From the NCBI GenBank assembly GCA_002418205.1, contig DIDP01000018.1:1-59426 (forward strand): a stretch of DNA of 59,426 nucleotides, written 5' to 3'. The notes below the pieces were generated by a model. It saw only the letters and a program-made list of their open reading frames with translations, was not told where the DNA came from and made no database searches. A program made the position numbers and the translations under genes. Each line of letters begins with the position of its first letter. The first letter of the stretch is position 1. Positions 25,856 to 34,760 of this stretch are shown here, in pieces. The stretch is from Anaerolineales bacterium UBA5797. Its GTDB lineage: Bacteria > Chloroflexota > Anaerolineae > Anaerolineales > Villigracilaceae.

Positions 25856-27085
25856 TTATGCAGTATACACCTCCTGCATGGCAGCCAAAACCACCTGCCA
25901 GTCATATGTAGTCTCAGCCAACCGCCTGCCGTTCGCTGAAAGCGATTCCTGCAAATTTGCATTTTCCAATAATTCGATCACGCGATCGGCAAAATCCATC
26001 GCAGTATCCGCAACGAACACATCTTTTCCAGGTTCAGCCCGGATACCTTCCAGGCCGATCGTGGTGGTTACCACAGGCATGGCGTATGCAAACGCCTCCA
26101 AAATCCGGACACGCATCCCGCCCCCCGCGCGGACCGGCACGACCATCAACGCGCTTTGTTCAAGATATGGTGGCAGTTCGGGAACATAGCCGGTCAGATT
26201 CACAACCTGTGAGTTGTGCTCTGCATACTCCACAAAATCCTGCGGCGGATTCTTTCCAATGATGGTAAGCGTCGCATCCGGAATACGCTGGCGAATCAAA
26301 GGAAACACCTCGGTAAAGAACCAGCGGATGCCGTCCGCGTTGGGAGGATAATGCAGCGTTCCAAGCGTAACAATATTCTTTGACCCCGGCTTGCGTTGGA
26401 TGGGAGGTAGTTTCTGCGTATCCACCGCGATCGGGACGACAGTGATCGGCGCAACGGGATCCGCCTCCTTTCCCACCGAGAAGCGGAGCGCCTCCTCCAG
26501 ACCGGCCCGGTCCACATCCGTAACGGCCAGGACGTGATCCACGTTTCTCAACAGCTCACCCTCGTACCGTTTGACGCGTCGGGCTTCAACACCGAGAACT
26601 GGTTTCAAAAACGAGGAGGCTGTATCCTTCATCCGCTCGACGATCGACCAGACCGCGTTATGCGCGTCAAAGATGACTTTGGGCTTTCGTCCCTTTGAAA
26701 TGGATGCGCCCCTTAACGCAAACTGGACCATTGTCAACTGATCGGCATGGATAAAATCAAAATCGGTCTCCCGAACCAGTTGGTTCACCATCTCTTGCAT
26801 CGGTCGTTGGTCGTCCCGTTCGACGAGGAATGGACGATTCGTCATATAACTTTTGAGCATATACCCGATATCCGACAGACGTGACCGGCGTATGGGAATA
26901 GCATAAACCTTCCTGCAAACACCCTCCAGCGTTGAGAGATATTGGATTTCCTCCGGACGGACAAAGGATACCAGGGTGATGGAATGACCAAAGCCAGCCA
27001 GCGCACGTAACACATGCCAGGTCTTGACTTTGGGTCCTGCATCTGGAGGAAAGGGGACAATTTGAGTGAGAAAAAGTACATTCAT
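25856..27085 (-). CDS. Glycosyltransferase, GT4-type (Stp1-like sugar transferase)
   Basis: The protein has 409 residues, GT-B fold. The N-terminus MNVLFLTQIVPFPPDAGPK and the C-terminal GGGMRVRILEAFAYAMPVVT with GLEGIRAEPGKDV match the Stp1-like sugar transferases that accompany exopolysaccharide export systems. It is closely similar in plan to the protein at 48634-49815. It is separated from the next gene by the PPTase remnant. Donor and acceptor are unknown. Confidence 0.88.
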   Translation of the reverse strand: MNVLFLTQIVPFPPDAGPKVKTWHVLRALAGFGHSITLVSFVRPEEIQYLSTLEGVCRKVYAIPIRRSRLSDIGYMLKSYMTNRPFLVERDDQRPMQEMVNQLVRETDFDFIHADQLTMVQFALRGASISKGRKPKVIFDAHNAVWSIVERMKDTASSFLKPVLGVEARRVKRYEGELLRNVDHVLAVTDVDRAGLEEALRFSVGKEADPVAPITVVPIAVDTQKLPPIQRKPGSKNIVTLGTLHYPPNADGIRWFFTEVFPLIRQRIPDATLTIIGKNPPQDFVEYAEHNSQVVNLTGYVPELPPYLEQSALMVVPVRAGGGMRVRILEAFAYAMPVVTTTIGLEGIRAEPGKDVFVADTAMDFADRVIELLENANLQESLSANGRRLAETTYDWQVVLAAMQEVYTA

Positions 27086-27149
27086 GGATCAAAATTCACT
27101 CATTAATAATCTTAATTTCGACACAAGTAAGTAACCAAGTTTTGAGTGA

Positions 27150-29273
27150 TCAAGGCAATGGTATCCCAAATGTTTTTACAAGGAAGACAGCCATTTGAGC
27201 GCGGGTGACGGGGGTATCGGGACAATAGTTGCCGCCGCCACAACCGCCGGTGATGCCCTCGGCAGCCAACTGCTCGATCCACTTGTCCGCCCAATACCCG
27301 ACCGGCACATCCGCGAAAACCCCGGTGGCGGCAGGCGGCGTGTAGGACACACCATGTTTGGACTTCAGGAGGAAGACCGCCATCTGGGCACGCGTGACCG
27401 GGGTGTCGGGACAGAAATTGCCGCCTCCACAACCACCCGTGATGCCTTCGGCAGCGAGCTGCTTGATCCAGGGAGCCGCCCAGTAGGAGGTGGGCACATC
27501 GGCAAAGCCGGTGCTTGATCCAACTGCAGGAGGAGTGTAGGATGAACCGTGGACCCCTTTGAGCAGGAAGACCGCCATCTGGGCGCGGGTAACATCAGAT
27601 TCGGGGCAATAACGCAGGGGATTGATCGCACAGCCTCCAGTAATCCCGGAAGCATATAAACCTTCAATATAATTCCAGGCCCAATAATTGAGCGGAACAT
27701 CAGAGAATGTCGATGTAACGGAATCATAGATATACAACACAGCATCACCAGAAAACGGAGATGTGAAAGACCGCGTCCCTCCCCCATTTATAACTTCTCC
27801 GGAATAAATCGTACCAGTTTGAGGTCTGAGCCATTCCACATTTAATGATTTTGAAGATGAAACAGCAGAAAGATTTACAGTGATATCGCCTGCATCCGTC
27901 GGGCGATATACCAAGTACTCAGCCCCATTGGCAACTGCGTTCCTGAGACAAAAGCCCGTTGAACACAAGCTGGTGTTTGAAGTTGGGGCCATGTCTGCCA
28001 AGTTCATTCGGTTGGCATAAGAACGCACATATCCCAGGTTGTTTCGGATTTCGGTCTCATTGGGATTGTAGAAGGGTATGCCGCGGCCGCTGGTGGCATT
28101 ATCATAGATATCCATGAAGATCGGGTTTTCACCGCGTGTAAAGCTTTTCCAAACCCATTGGCGATCTCCGCATATGCCGCACAAATGATCCGTATCCGCC
28201 AGGACCACCTTTGTGCCGTTGGCAATGGGCGGATTGCTCAAATCATTATTGGGAATGTTTGGAGAAATCCAATCTGCCGGACTGTTCAATAAATCAGTAT
28301 TGCTACCATCGGGCCAGGGTATGGTCATTCCAACCGGATGTTGTTTGGGTTTACCAGATTCATATGTCTTGATGTAATTAATCATGTGATACTGCCAAAG
28401 CCGATTTTCAGCGCCACCTCGGCTTTCATTGGAAATTTCATACAAAACATTGTCCAGATCATTGACGGTATCGATCACTTTGCGAACATACGCCTCCTGC
28501 AGTGTCGTCACAGCCGAAATGGCAAGTGTATGTGTTTCGTCACCCTGGTTGTCATTATTCACATCCCCATCAATGTTATTAATGTTGTTGTTGATGTTGT
28601 AGGGGTGTCCCTTCCATGGTTGGTGGGTGGACGGAAACTTGGTTTCGACACTCCACCCGTCAAACAGCATGATGGAAACGTATATCCCGCGGTCCCGCGC
28701 CTGAATGACACGCTGGCGCATCCGGTCAAAATAGGCTTGATTGAATTGGTTAAGATTAAACTTATTTTTACCGTCGAAAGCGCAACAAGTTGCCGAGCGT
28801 TGATAGGGCATCGGGTCGAACCAGAAGTCATCCCCATTTTCGCCTCCGCGTACATTCTCTGCCCGCCACAAGCGGAAGAAATTATGGTTTTTTGATTCAA
28901 GGAAGTTAAGATAGGCCGAGTAGTCGAATTTCGCCGGGATCGAAGCGTTGTCGTCACAATCCATAAAATTACACCAGGTATGTGATCCTGTCAGAAAAAT
29001 AGCTTTGTACTTTCCATTTACCAGTGTGCCGTCGGTGAAGTAGCGCGGATTGTCGGGGTTGACGAACAAAGAACCTGTCGCAGCTGTTTGTGCGGAAGGT
29101 AAAAAGGCCTGGGTGTATCCAGAAATTCCATGAACTGAAACCGACTCAGGGTAGATTGATACGGAGGATGGCAGATCTGACGGGGAGGAATTCGACGGGA
29201 ATCCTGATATGGGGATGATGGTAATCAAAAAAATTAGCAAACAGATTCTGTTGATCGAACGAAAATTTCGCAT
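27150..29273 (-). CDS. Secreted glycoside hydrolase-like protein with three S-layer homology domains
   Basis: The protein has 707 residues with a signal peptide at about 1-25. Residues 75-440 look like a clan GH-A TIM barrel: NHNFFRLWRAEN, VSIMLFDGWS and LYEISNES, where NE is the expected acid/base position. The domain after the barrel (about 440-535, ending FSGDAVLYIYD) resembles the beta-sandwich that follows DUF4038-type hydrolases. The C-terminus has three SLH repeats (FSDVPLNYWAWNYIEGLYA, FADVPTSYWAAPWIKQLAA, FADVPVGYWADKWIEQLAA), which would anchor it to the cell wall. I start at the ATG at 29273, preceded by GGAG at 6 nt. It is a tandem paralogue of the next gene. The substrate is unknown; polymer trimming is plausible in this locus. 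Confidence 0.8.
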   Translation of the reverse strand: MRNFRSINRICLLIFLITIIPISGFPSNSSPSDLPSSVSIYPESVSVHGISGYTQAFLPSAQTAATGSLFVNPDNPRYFTDGTLVNGKYKAIFLTGSHTWCNFMDCDDNASIPAKFDYSAYLNFLESKNHNFFRLWRAENVRGGENGDDFWFDPMPYQRSATCCAFDGKNKFNLNQFNQAYFDRMRQRVIQARDRGIYVSIMLFDGWSVETKFPSTHQPWKGHPYNINNNINNIDGDVNNDNQGDETHTLAISAVTTLQEAYVRKVIDTVNDLDNVLYEISNESRGGAENRLWQYHMINYIKTYESGKPKQHPVGMTIPWPDGSNTDLLNSPADWISPNIPNNDLSNPPIANGTKVVLADTDHLCGICGDRQWVWKSFTRGENPIFMDIYDNATSGRGIPFYNPNETEIRNNLGYVRSYANRMNLADMAPTSNTSLCSTGFCLRNAVANGAEYLVYRPTDAGDITVNLSAVSSSKSLNVEWLRPQTGTIYSGEVINGGGTRSFTSPFSGDAVLYIYDSVTSTFSDVPLNYWAWNYIEGLYASGITGGCAINPLRYCPESDVTRAQMAVFLLKGVHGSSYTPPAVGSSTGFADVPTSYWAAPWIKQLAAEGITGGCGGGNFCPDTPVTRAQMAVFLLKSKHGVSYTPPAATGVFADVPVGYWADKWIEQLAAEGITGGCGGGNYCPDTPVTRAQMAVFLVKTFGIPLP

Positions 29274-29351
29274 GTCACACTCCATCACAAAAAATCTCAG
29301 TACACCAAAATGGGCTCGGAGGAAATATGGTTCCCTTATACGGTTTATAAG

Positions 29352-30962
29352 TTACCGATTTGTACCATCGTAAATATATAGTACGGCATCGCCAGAGAAA
29401 GGGGCAGTGAAGGAACTGAGAGACCCTCCCTGCACTTTGCCACCATCAATGATAGTGCCATCTGATGGGTTAAACCACTCCACCCTTAGTTCTATCGGCG
29501 AGGCGGTCAAGTCCACCTCAATTTTGCTGTCGGAGGGCAGACTGAGTTGAAGATCACGGTTGATATCCAGTTGGGTCAACAGGTTGGTGACCGTCGCGCC
29601 AGATGGCAGGAAGATTAGATATTCCGCGCCGTTCGCGGCAGGGTTTGCCAGGCAATATCCGGATGAACACAGATCGGGAAGTGGCGTCATGGCAACCAAA
29701 TTCATGCGGTCGGCATAGGTTCGCGTATATCCCAGGTTGGCGCGGATCTCATCCTGACGAGGGTTCTCGAACGGTATCCCTCGTCCACTGACGGCGTTAT
29801 CGTAATAATCCATGAAGATCGGGTTTTCGCCGCGTGTGAAACTTTTCCATACCCATTGCTGGTCGCCGCAGATGCCGCACAGGTGATCCGTGTCGGCGAT
29901 CACCACCTTGTGACCGTCCGCCACTGGGGGGTTGTTCAGGTCGCCGTTGAACGAGACCCAGTCTGCGGGGCTATTGTACACATCGGCATTACTGCCATTG
30001 GGCCACGCCACGCTCATCCCGATGGGATGTTGATTCGGCTTGGCTGCCTCATACTCCTTGATGAGATTGATCATGTGATATTGCCAGTCTTTGGAGTCGC
30101 CCGAACTTTCGTTACTGATCTCATACAGGACATTATCCAGATCGTTGACTGTGTCCACCACCTTGCGAACGTACGCCTCCTGCAACGCCAGAACCTGCGC
30201 GCTCGCCAGGAGGTGCGTCTCTCCTCCGTTACCGTTTCCGTCAATGTCTCCGTTGACGCCGTTGACGTTGTTATTGATATTGAAGGGATGTCCCTTCCAT
30301 GGCTGGTGCGTTTCAGGAAACTTGGTCTCAATGCTCCAACCGTCGAACAACATGACGGATACATACATGCCGCGCTCCCCCGCTTCGATGACGCGCTCGC
30401 GCAAACGGTCAAAATACTCCTGATCGAATTTTTCCAGATCGAACTTGTTCCCGCCATCGAAGGCGCAACATTCGGTTGAGCGCTGATATGGCATCGGGTA
30501 AAACCAGAAATCGTCACCGCCCTCTCCCCCTCTCGCATTTTCCGCCCGCCACAGGCGGAAGAAATTGTGGTTGTGCGATTCCAAAAAGTCGAGGAATTCC
30601 GTGTAATTAAAAACAGGCGGAGGATTCGTATTGCCGCAATCCGTGAAGTTGCACCAGGTGTGAGAACCCGTGAGGTAGATCGCTTTATACTTCCCGTTCT
30701 CCATCGTGCCATCAGTGAAATAACGCGGATTATCGGGGTTAGCGAATAAGGGACCCACGGTAGGTGCGGGCACGGGCTCACCCGTATGGCTTGGAATGGA
30801 GGTCGCTATCGCAGTCGTGGATGGTTGTTCGGAAGCTGTATCAGCCGTCGGTGTGGAAGGAGGCGGGGCAGGTTCGCGGGGCGAGATCCCAAAGATCAGG
30901 AACAGTCCCGCCGCGCCCGCAATAATCATCAAAATCAACCAAATCGAGGATCTTTTGTTCAT
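29352..30962 (-). CDS. Membrane-anchored glycoside hydrolase-like protein without SLH domains
   Basis: The protein has 536 residues. An N-terminal helix (IWLILMIIAGAAGLFLIFGI) is followed by a Pro/Thr/Ser linker and then the same barrel as the neighbour: FFRLWRAENARGGEGGDDFW, VSVMLFDGWSIETKFP and LYEISNESSG. It ends at the beta-sandwich (FSGDAVLYIYDGTNR) exactly where the paralogue continues into SLH repeats. The uncleaved-looking N-terminal helix and linker suggest tethering to the membrane. The pair probably arose by duplication, with anchoring by two different routes. Confidence 0.8.
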   Translation of the reverse strand: MNKRSSIWLILMIIAGAAGLFLIFGISPREPAPPPSTPTADTASEQPSTTAIATSIPSHTGEPVPAPTVGPLFANPDNPRYFTDGTMENGKYKAIYLTGSHTWCNFTDCGNTNPPPVFNYTEFLDFLESHNHNFFRLWRAENARGGEGGDDFWFYPMPYQRSTECCAFDGGNKFDLEKFDQEYFDRLRERVIEAGERGMYVSVMLFDGWSIETKFPETHQPWKGHPFNINNNVNGVNGDIDGNGNGGETHLLASAQVLALQEAYVRKVVDTVNDLDNVLYEISNESSGDSKDWQYHMINLIKEYEAAKPNQHPIGMSVAWPNGSNADVYNSPADWVSFNGDLNNPPVADGHKVVIADTDHLCGICGDQQWVWKSFTRGENPIFMDYYDNAVSGRGIPFENPRQDEIRANLGYTRTYADRMNLVAMTPLPDLCSSGYCLANPAANGAEYLIFLPSGATVTNLLTQLDINRDLQLSLPSDSKIEVDLTASPIELRVEWFNPSDGTIIDGGKVQGGSLSSFTAPFSGDAVLYIYDGTNR

Positions 30963-30978
30963 TTCACGACCTTGATAT

Positions 30979-31014
30979 AAAAACCGTCATCCCGCAGACA
31001 TTAAACCTGCGGGA
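30979..31014 (-). terminator. Probable terminator after the methyltransferase gene
   Basis: TCCCGCAG (30990-30997) and CTGCGGGA (31007-31014) form a stem; on the minus strand TGACGGTTTTTATA follows. It lies 33 nt after the stop of the methyltransferase at 31048, so it may separate the sugar-biosynthesis genes from the hydrolase pair. Confidence 0.55.
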
Positions 31015-31047
31015 CGCACTTAATCCTGCAAAAGAATCAAGAAACGG

Positions 31048-31791
31048 TCAGGCTTGTTTCTTGAAGACGAAATACTCCGTAACGCCGGGTTCCATCGGGA
31101 CGATGAAACCGCCAAGATATTGAAATCCGCGCCGGGCGAAAAAATCGATCGCATATTGTTTCGAGGTCATGCTGTGGGCATGATCCACGCCTGAGGAGAT
31201 CCATTTATCGAGGAGTTCATCGGTCAGGCAATCCTCCGTGACCAGATCGAAGACGGCATAACCGCCATCCTTGACGACGCGCGCCATTTCGAGCAGGTAT
31301 CTGCCGATGGTGATGATCGGGTTGCCATACAGTACTTTGTGTGTGTGAACAAGATCCAGCGATTGCGAAGGCGTGGACGAGAGCGACGCGCCATCTGTGT
31401 TTTGCGACACAACGCCATACTTTTGCGCCAGCCATTCCCGCCAATCTTTTGAGGTTTCGTAGATTTCGTAGTAACTGGGTTTGCAGAGTTCGACGATTTT
31501 TGCCAGATACCGACCCGATCCAGGGCCGATCTCGCAAACCCTGTCCACTTTTCCTGAAAACACATCCAACTCAGCCATTTTGTCTATGGTTTTCTGCGTG
31601 GTGCCAGGGACATTGAAGCGCATATCAATGTAGTCGCCCAGGGGCATGCCCGCCTGCTCTGCGTCCGCCAGCGTTTTCTTCAAAGGGATGTAATCTTGAA
31701 ACTCCTTATCCTTGCGGATCAACTCGACACCCGCGAGGGAAAGCACCTGATTCACGCCCATCAACATCCGTCTTTTTGCACTGATCGCCAT
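31048..31791 (-). CDS. SAM-dependent methyltransferase
   Basis: The protein has 247 residues with class I motif I VCEIGPGSGRYLAKI (about 87-101), followed by YEIYETSKDW, where the acidic residue ends strand 2. The stretch SLDLVHTHKVLYGNP is motif IV. It lies among deoxy-sugar genes, 28 nt after the PIG-L gene, so a sugar O- or N-methylation is a fair guess. The acceptor is not known. Confidence 0.82.
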   Translation of the reverse strand: MAISAKRRMLMGVNQVLSLAGVELIRKDKEFQDYIPLKKTLADAEQAGMPLGDYIDMRFNVPGTTQKTIDKMAELDVFSGKVDRVCEIGPGSGRYLAKIVELCKPSYYEIYETSKDWREWLAQKYGVVSQNTDGASLSSTPSQSLDLVHTHKVLYGNPIITIGRYLLEMARVVKDGGYAVFDLVTEDCLTDELLDKWISSGVDHAHSMTSKQYAIDFFARRGFQYLGGFIVPMEPGVTEYFVFKKQA

Positions 31792-31819
31792 GAGTTCTCC
31801 TAAAATCTACCTGTGGAAT

Positions 31820-32473
31820 TCAAAATGAAACTTTCCGACCGTAAAACGCTTCCGCATACCCGCCCGTGGATTTGCACTCGACCCCGCGCAGACGCATCAA
31901 GGCGTTGAACGTCTCTGGCGAGAACCAATGTTTGTTCGATTGCGTTTGAAAATGGCGCATCAGGAGGTCGGTCTTTCGTTCGCAAAGTTCATCGTCCAAC
32001 GCAACAAAGAAGTTCGGGTTGCCCAGATCGCCGTCGTACTTGGGGATCTCATATTCCAGAATGAAGTGGTCGCGCCAGGTGTTCCACGTCAGTTCGTTGA
32101 GTTGACGGTGATCCTGATGCAGGTCATTGCGATAATGCGTGAAGATCACATCAGGCGATAGGCTTTTCTTCAACTCCTCAAACACATCCTTAATGTCTGC
32201 GACCCGGGAGGGGAAATAGCCGTCCTTGAATTCCTTGAGGAAGATCTGTTTGTTCGGGACGCCCTGCAAAAAATCCTCGGCGCTTTTTCTCGCCTCCACC
32301 GCCCGATCGCCTGTCGCGCTGAACACGACCCATGTCACGGCGAGATTCGGATATTCGTCCGCCAGTCTGAGGATCGTCCCGCCTAGACCGATCTCGATGT
32401 CATCGCTATGCGCCCCCAGCAATAATATCTTGAGAGGATCCTCCTTATCCGCATCTAATTTGAGTTTCAGCAT
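31820..32473 (-). CDS. PIG-L family deacetylase
   Basis: The protein has 217 residues. The zinc-site motif is GAHSDDIEIGLGG (AHPDD in most relatives; here HSDD) with the later HYRNDLHQDHR supplying further ligands. Enzymes of this family remove acetyl groups from N-acetyl sugars. I start at the ATG at 32473, 2 nt after the nucleotidyltransferase stop; a longer frame to 32539 overlaps that gene. In this context it may deacetylate an amino-sugar intermediate. Confidence 0.87.
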   Translation of the reverse strand: MLKLKLDADKEDPLKILLLGAHSDDIEIGLGGTILRLADEYPNLAVTWVVFSATGDRAVEARKSAEDFLQGVPNKQIFLKEFKDGYFPSRVADIKDVFEELKKSLSPDVIFTHYRNDLHQDHRQLNELTWNTWRDHFILEYEIPKYDGDLGNPNFFVALDDELCERKTDLLMRHFQTQSNKHWFSPETFNALMRLRGVECKSTGGYAEAFYGRKVSF

Positions 32474-32475
32474 CT

Positions 32476-33294
32476 TTATTTTCCATTGGAGTTTTTCCGA
32501 AATCGGGCGTTCCGTGGATTTGCATCCCACAAAGCCCAAGGAGTATCCCCACGCGCAAACATTTCATCGAACATGACCTTCTCACGAAAGGTGTCGATAC
32601 TGGCGAAGAAACCGTTATGCTTATGGGTCATTAACTTTTCTTCGGAGATTAATCGTGCAAATGGTTCATTGACCAGTTCTTCCCCCTCTTGAATGTAGTT
32701 AAATACTTGTTTTCGAAAAATGAAAAAGCCACCATTGATCCAGATACCGGCATCTGTCTGCGGAGCAATGCTTCTGACCTGTCCAGTTTCATCAGAAGAT
32801 ACCACGTGAAATGTGAAAGAGGGTTTTACGCTGAGGAAGCAGCCAACTTTATCATTGTTATAAAATTGATCCAGGTACCAGGTCAGATCAAGATTGCAGA
32901 GTCCATCAGTGTAATTTGCCATAAACATTTCATCCCCCTCCAGGTGATCCTTCACAGCAACCAAACGCTGCCCAATATTGGACTGCAAGCCCGTATCGAC
33001 AAAAGAGATCGTCCAATCCTCAATATCGTTATTGAATAGTTTGATCTCCTTGCCGCCCTTCTTCATTTCGAAGTCATTCGAAAGCCATTCGACATAATTC
33101 AAAAAATACTTCTTGATGTAATCGCCGCGGTAACCCAAACAAAGGATAAATTCCTTATGCCCGAAGTGGGCGTAATAGCGCATGAGGTGCCACATCAACG
33201 GACGATACCCGATCTCCACCATGGGCTTTGGAATGGTATCAGAATATTCCTTTAACCTTGTACCCAAGCCGCCGCAAAATAATACAACCTTCAT
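32476..33294 (-). CDS. Glucose-1-phosphate cytidylyltransferase-like nucleotidyltransferase
   Basis: The protein has 272 residues. The nucleotide loop FCGGLGTRLKEYSDTIPKPM, with VEIGYRPLMWHLMRYY, and the later WINGGFFIFR and IDTFREKVMFDEMF match the RfbF/CDP-glucose pyrophosphorylase subfamily rather than RmlA. It would make CDP-glucose from CTP and glucose 1-phosphate. The partner CDP-glucose 4,6-dehydratase is not in this window. It begins a tight run with the PIG-L and methyltransferase genes. Confidence 0.85.
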   Translation of the reverse strand: MKVVLFCGGLGTRLKEYSDTIPKPMVEIGYRPLMWHLMRYYAHFGHKEFILCLGYRGDYIKKYFLNYVEWLSNDFEMKKGGKEIKLFNNDIEDWTISFVDTGLQSNIGQRLVAVKDHLEGDEMFMANYTDGLCNLDLTWYLDQFYNNDKVGCFLSVKPSFTFHVVSSDETGQVRSIAPQTDAGIWINGGFFIFRKQVFNYIQEGEELVNEPFARLISEEKLMTHKHNGFFASIDTFREKVMFDEMFARGDTPWALWDANPRNARFRKNSNGK

Positions 33295-33312
33295 AACTGC
33301 TCTCCAATCGAA

Positions 33313-34620
33313 TTAATTGAATTTTCTCACCGCAGGCTTTACAGGCGCCCCGACCAGATATTTCTCGTACCCTTCATCCAGCGCTTTTCGATAAATGTAA
33401 AGCGCCTCATTGACCGCATCCACAGTCTTGTCAATGTCTTCATCCGTATGGGAGTAACTGACGATGAATGAAGGAGCGACGATGCCGCGCTTGATAATCT
33501 CCTGCATGAAGACGGTCCGCATGGGCTGGGAGGGCTGATGATCCAGATCGCGCGTATAAAAGAACAGGCTGCACGGTTTTCCGATCGTCCCGAAATACCC
33601 CTCCAGATGATGTTCCTGCACGGATTGAGCCACACCGCGCGCCAGCCGTTCACCCTGGCGGTATAAGTGTTCGATCACAGGTTCCGACTCATACACTTTC
33701 ATGGTCGCGATCGCCGCCGCAAGGGCATGCGTCTCCGCTCCGTAGGTTGTGGAAAGCAAAAAGACCTTCTCTTTATCGTGCCTGAGTCCGCCCAACTCCA
33801 TGATCTCGCGTCTACCCACCAGCGCGGCGATGGAAAAGCCATTCCCCATTGCCTTGCCAAACGTGGAAAGATCAGGCACAACGTCGTGATATTTCTGCGC
33901 GCCGCCCAAATGCCAGCGGAAGCCCGTCACGATCTCGTCGAAGATCAGCAACGCGCCGTTCGCGTGACACAGGTCTTTGAGCTTATTGAGGAAATCATCC
34001 TGCGGAGGGTCGAGCCGCTCCACCTCCATGAACAGACAGGCGATGCGGTTCGGATATTTGGCAAACAATTCCCGCACGCTTTCGAGGTCGTTGTAGTGGA
34101 ATTTCACCGTCAGATCGCTAAACGCCCTGGGGATGCCCGCCGACATTTCAGTGGTGCCGATGAACCAATCGTCCACCGAAAAGAACGGATGATCCTCGCA
34201 CACAGCCACCATGTCGCGCCCCGTGTAAGCGCGCGCCAGTTTCACCGCCGCGGTCGTTACGTCCGAGCCGTTCTTGGCGAACTTCACCATCTCTGCGCCG
34301 TCGATGATGCCGAGCAGTTTCTCGGCACATTGCACTTCGATGGACGACGGGCGATTGAAGTTGACCCCCAACTTCATCTGTTTGTACGCCGCTTCCACCA
34401 CAGGCTCGTACGCGTGTCCCAGCGTCACTGAGCGCAAGCCCATGCCATACTCGATGAACTCGTTGCCGTCCAGGTCCCACACGTGACACCCACTGCCGCG
34501 TTCGAGGAACCCAGGAGACAGTTCGGGATACTGGTCATCGCCCTTGGCATACGTATGCGCGCCACCAGGGATCAACGCGTGACTTTTCTTTTGCAACGCT
34601 TTCGATTTATCGAAGTTCAT
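33313..34620 (-). CDS. Class III aminotransferase (glutamate-1-semialdehyde aminomutase-like)
   Basis: The protein has 435 residues, a PLP-dependent fold-type I enzyme. Landmarks are FAKNGSDVTTAAVKLARAYTGR (phosphate-binding region), LLIFDEIVTGFR (Asp to the pyridine nitrogen) and LSTFGKAMGNGFSIAALVGRR with the Schiff-base Lys. Position within a sugar cluster suggests it acts on a keto-sugar or a side-chain precursor rather than in haem synthesis. It lies 18 nt upstream of the cytidylyltransferase gene. Substrate uncertain. Confidence 0.87.
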   Translation of the reverse strand: MNFDKSKALQKKSHALIPGGAHTYAKGDDQYPELSPGFLERGSGCHVWDLDGNEFIEYGMGLRSVTLGHAYEPVVEAAYKQMKLGVNFNRPSSIEVQCAEKLLGIIDGAEMVKFAKNGSDVTTAAVKLARAYTGRDMVAVCEDHPFFSVDDWFIGTTEMSAGIPRAFSDLTVKFHYNDLESVRELFAKYPNRIACLFMEVERLDPPQDDFLNKLKDLCHANGALLIFDEIVTGFRWHLGGAQKYHDVVPDLSTFGKAMGNGFSIAALVGRREIMELGGLRHDKEKVFLLSTTYGAETHALAAAIATMKVYESEPVIEHLYRQGERLARGVAQSVQEHHLEGYFGTIGKPCSLFFYTRDLDHQPSQPMRTVFMQEIIKRGIVAPSFIVSYSHTDEDIDKTVDAVNEALYIYRKALDEGYEKYLVGAPVKPAVRKFN

Positions 34621-34680
34621 CTTGCACTCCTTTGCAATGACGACGGGAAAAATTCAACGGGAGATAAAATTTCATTGGAT

Positions 34681-34737
34681 GGGATTCAGGCTTCGGGTCG
34701 GGATGAAGCGCTTCATCCCCAGCCGAGGCTGAATCCC
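34681..34737. repeat. Intergenic palindromic repeat
   Basis: GGGATTCAG (34681-34689) pairs with CTGAATCCC (34729-34737), and the centre GGGATGAAGCGCTTCATCCC (34700-34719) is a perfect 20-nt palindrome. It sits in the 140-nt gap between two minus-strand genes. It has no T-tract, so it is more likely a REP-type element than a terminator. Confidence 0.6.
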
Positions 34738-34760
34738 GCTTAAGTCGCCGAATCCACACT

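Noticed and set aside
33313..34620. Haem-pathway glutamate-1-semialdehyde aminomutase (hemL)
   Set aside because: Fold and motifs agree, but the context is sugar synthesis and no other haem gene is present, so no gene symbol was given.
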